Source: an uncultured Eubacterium sp. (lineage in GTDB: Bacteria; Bacillota; Clostridia; Oscillospirales; Acutalibacteraceae). Taken from it: a stretch of DNA of 7,246 nt. Shown piece by piece: positions 6,419 to 7,246 of the stretch. The stretch is taken from NCBI GenBank assembly GCA_902462495.1, contig CABQCC010000074.1, forward strand, positions 1 through 7,246, given 5' to 3'. The notes beneath the pieces were generated by a model, which was not told the origin of the DNA, made no database searches, and worked only from the letters and a program-made list of their open reading frames with translations. Numbering within the stretch: the first letter of the stretch is position 1; every line of letters begins with the position of its first letter. The position numbers were made by a program, and so were the translations under genes.

Positions 6419-6460
6419 ACCTATCCCCTTATATATGTTTATAATATAAATTAATAAAAA

Positions 6461-6718
6461 TCAAAGCTCTTCCTTGATTTCCTCAAGAGCTTTCGCAAGC
6501 TGGTCAGGACAGGAAGTACCCTTGAAATTGCAATCAATTCCCTTTAGGTCACCGATAACCTCATCGATTTTTCTGCCCTTAACAAGCGAAGCAATGCCCT
6601 TGAGGTTGCCGTTGCATCCACCGACAAAGCTGACCGAATTGATGGTTTGGTCGTTTTCGTTTACATCTATAGTAATCTGTCGTGAGCATACGCCCGACGG
6701 AATAAATACTTTTTCCAT
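6461..6718 (-). CDS. TSCPD domain-containing small protein (TIGR03905-like)
   Basis: This is an 85-aa protein of unknown function. The segment GTSCPDQLAKAL (67-78) is the TSCPD signature, a domain also found at the C-terminus of B12-dependent ribonucleotide reductases. It also has GGCNGNLKGI (33-42). Four cysteines, at 11, 35, 63 and 70, could bind a metal or be redox active; this is inference. The frame is open to an ATG at 6745, but I place the start at Met10 of that frame (6718). AAAGGAG sits 11 nt upstream of 6718, and the predicted transcription start lies at about 6747, which would leave the longer form almost leaderless. It is the first gene of the probable unit TSCPD protein - hydrolase - lepB. 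No link to the hydrolase's chemistry is evident. Confidence 0.85.
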   Translation of the reverse strand: MEKVFIPSGVCSRQITIDVNENDQTINSVSFVGGCNGNLKGIASLVKGRKIDEVIGDLKGIDCNFKGTSCPDQLAKALEEIKEEL

Positions 6719-6729
6719 TTTTAGTATAT

Positions 6730-6736
6730 CTCCTTT
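6730..6736 (-). promoter_or_regulatory. Ribosome-binding site that sets the TSCPD gene start
   Basis: AAAGGAG on the minus strand lies 11 nt before the ATG at 6718 and inside the longer reading frame that begins at 6745. It argues for the 85-aa form over the 94-aa form. Confidence 0.75.
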
Positions 6737-6753
6737 TTTATCCAATCATAGAT

Positions 6754-6782
6754 ATTATACATTCTCATTCATAATAATTCAA
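6754..6782 (-). promoter_or_regulatory. Promoter for the TSCPD - hydrolase - lepB unit
   Basis: Minus strand: -35 TTGAAT (6777-6782), 17-nt spacer, consensus -10 TATAAT (6754-6759). Initiation near 6747 gives a leader of about 28 nt before the TSCPD start. The -35 is only a partial match. Confidence 0.65.
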
Positions 6783-7088
6783 TAACAATTCCGCACTTTA
6801 TTATGAATAATATATAAATTATTTATTCTAAAAACACTTCCCCAAATCAAAAACAGTTCTCATTTTATTGAGAGCCATTTAAGCGTGTAGAAAAAATCTC
6901 GGCACACTATACACTATTTGAACAAAAATTGCCACAGCAAAATTATTTTTTTATTCATAATTCCCTGCTTTTTGTACATTTTATCAATTATGTATAGTTC
7001 TCATTTGATGTATATACATTTTAATAATCTTATCCAATGAGATTTGTCGCACTTAAAAAATCGACAAAAAATCCGCCCTTCTTCCTGC
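6783..7088. other. AT-rich divergent intergenic region without genes
   Basis: No ORF with a plausible ribosome site is seen on either strand. Small elements visible are: a TCTCA/TGAGA hairpin (6858-6873); an 11-bp direct repeat AGTTCTCATTT (6855-6865 and 6996-7006, 141 bp apart); a perfect 12-bp palindrome ATGTATATACAT (7008-7019); and a 7-bp hairpin TTTGTCG/CGACAAA (7043-7049 and 7062-7068, 12-nt loop). The palindrome lies about 70 bp upstream of the glpP promoter and could be an operator, but AT-rich DNA yields such symmetry by chance. No terminator with a T-run is present. Confidence 0.5.
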
Positions 7089-7117
7089 TTGACTTGATGT
7101 TAAAAAACAGTTACAAT
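7089..7117 (+). promoter_or_regulatory. Promoter of the glpP-like gene
   Basis: Plus strand: -35 TTGACT (7089-7094), 17-nt spacer, -10 TACAAT (7112-7117). Initiation near 7124 leaves a leader of about 37 nt. It is the only plus-strand gene promoter recognised here. Confidence 0.72.
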
Positions 7118-7160
7118 TAAGATGAAAATTGATGAAAATCCGTACAAAAGGGGGAATAGT

Positions 7161-7246
7161 ATGGGGTTTTTGGAAAACATCTTGGAGGACAGCCCTATAG
7201 TCGCCGCCGTCAAGGACGAAGCAGACATCACTTACGGCACAAATAG
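7161..7246 (+). CDS. glpP: Glycerol-3-phosphate responsive antiterminator, N-terminal fragment
   Basis: Only the first 28 codons are present and the frame stays open to the window edge. The ATG follows GGGGG (7150-7154) by 6 nt, a clear ribosome site. The peptide begins MGFLENILEDSPIVAAVKDE, and the (S/N)P-I-(I/V)-AAVKD segment near residues 11-20 is characteristic of the GlpP family (PF04309) N-terminus. GlpP proteins bind glycerol-3-phosphate and act on leader mRNAs to allow expression of glycerol genes. It is divergent from the TSCPD unit, so the roles are probably unconnected. Little protein is visible, so the family call rests on one motif and its position. Confidence 0.7.
   Translation, partial: MGFLENILEDSPIVAAVKDEADITYGTN

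Noticed and set aside
6719..6745. Longer 94-aa start for the TSCPD protein
   Set aside because: The strong ribosome site lies inside this extension and the predicted transcription start is at its first codon; the family-like N-terminus begins at 6718.
1..7246. A defence system, CRISPR array, phage or transposase cassette
   Set aside because: Every long reading frame is explained by housekeeping or transport genes; no repeat-spacer pattern or integrase/transposase motifs are seen on either strand.

Overview
The window looks like a piece of chromosome from a low-GC, Gram-positive Clostridia-type bacterium. I favour an Oscillospiraceae/Ruminococcus-like gut organism, but this is inference. The signs are TTGACA/TATAAT-type promoters with 17-nt spacers, strong AAGGAG-type Shine-Dalgarno sites, a T-box riboswitch, a lipoprotein-anchored ABC transporter, a small TSCPD-domain protein and the start of a GlpP-type antiterminator. 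No phage, transposase, plasmid or CRISPR signal is seen. Everything except the last partial gene lies on the minus strand, so transcription runs from right to left.

Left end (1-346): a complete 5S rRNA gene has its own strong promoter. A second, near-consensus promoter follows 44 nt beyond the 5S 3' end. It drives a leader that resembles the conserved segment ahead of 16S or 23S rRNA in Firmicutes. The large rRNA gene itself would lie outside the window. Between the 5S promoter and the transporter operon (about 347-548) is an AT-rich spacer holding a 111-bp imperfect inverted repeat.

Middle (549-3870): a three-gene ABC transporter operon of the TrpXYZ/ABC_sub_bind type, in the order lipoprotein binding protein, permease, ATPase. 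It has its own promoter and a full T-box leader ending in an intrinsic terminator, so expression should rise when a particular tRNA is uncharged. The transported amino acid is unclear. The apparent specifier codon is TTC (Phe), but the UGGC acceptor bulge predicts a tRNA with G73, as in Trp, Ser, Asp or Asn. A 10-codon ORF with an excellent ribosome-binding site and one Trp codon sits between the T-box terminator and the binding-protein gene. A repeat-like element with two hairpins separates binding protein from permease.

Right part (3894-6782): a minus-strand unit from a promoter at 6754-6782 reads a TSCPD-domain small protein, a cytoplasmic alpha-galactosidase-like glycoside hydrolase and signal peptidase I (lepB). 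The lepB start is 2 nt beyond the hydrolase stop, so these two are probably translationally coupled although functionally unrelated.

Right edge (7089-7246): after a roughly 300-bp AT-rich intergenic region, a plus-strand promoter leads into the first 28 codons of a probable glycerol-3-phosphate-responsive antiterminator (glpP), cut by the window edge.
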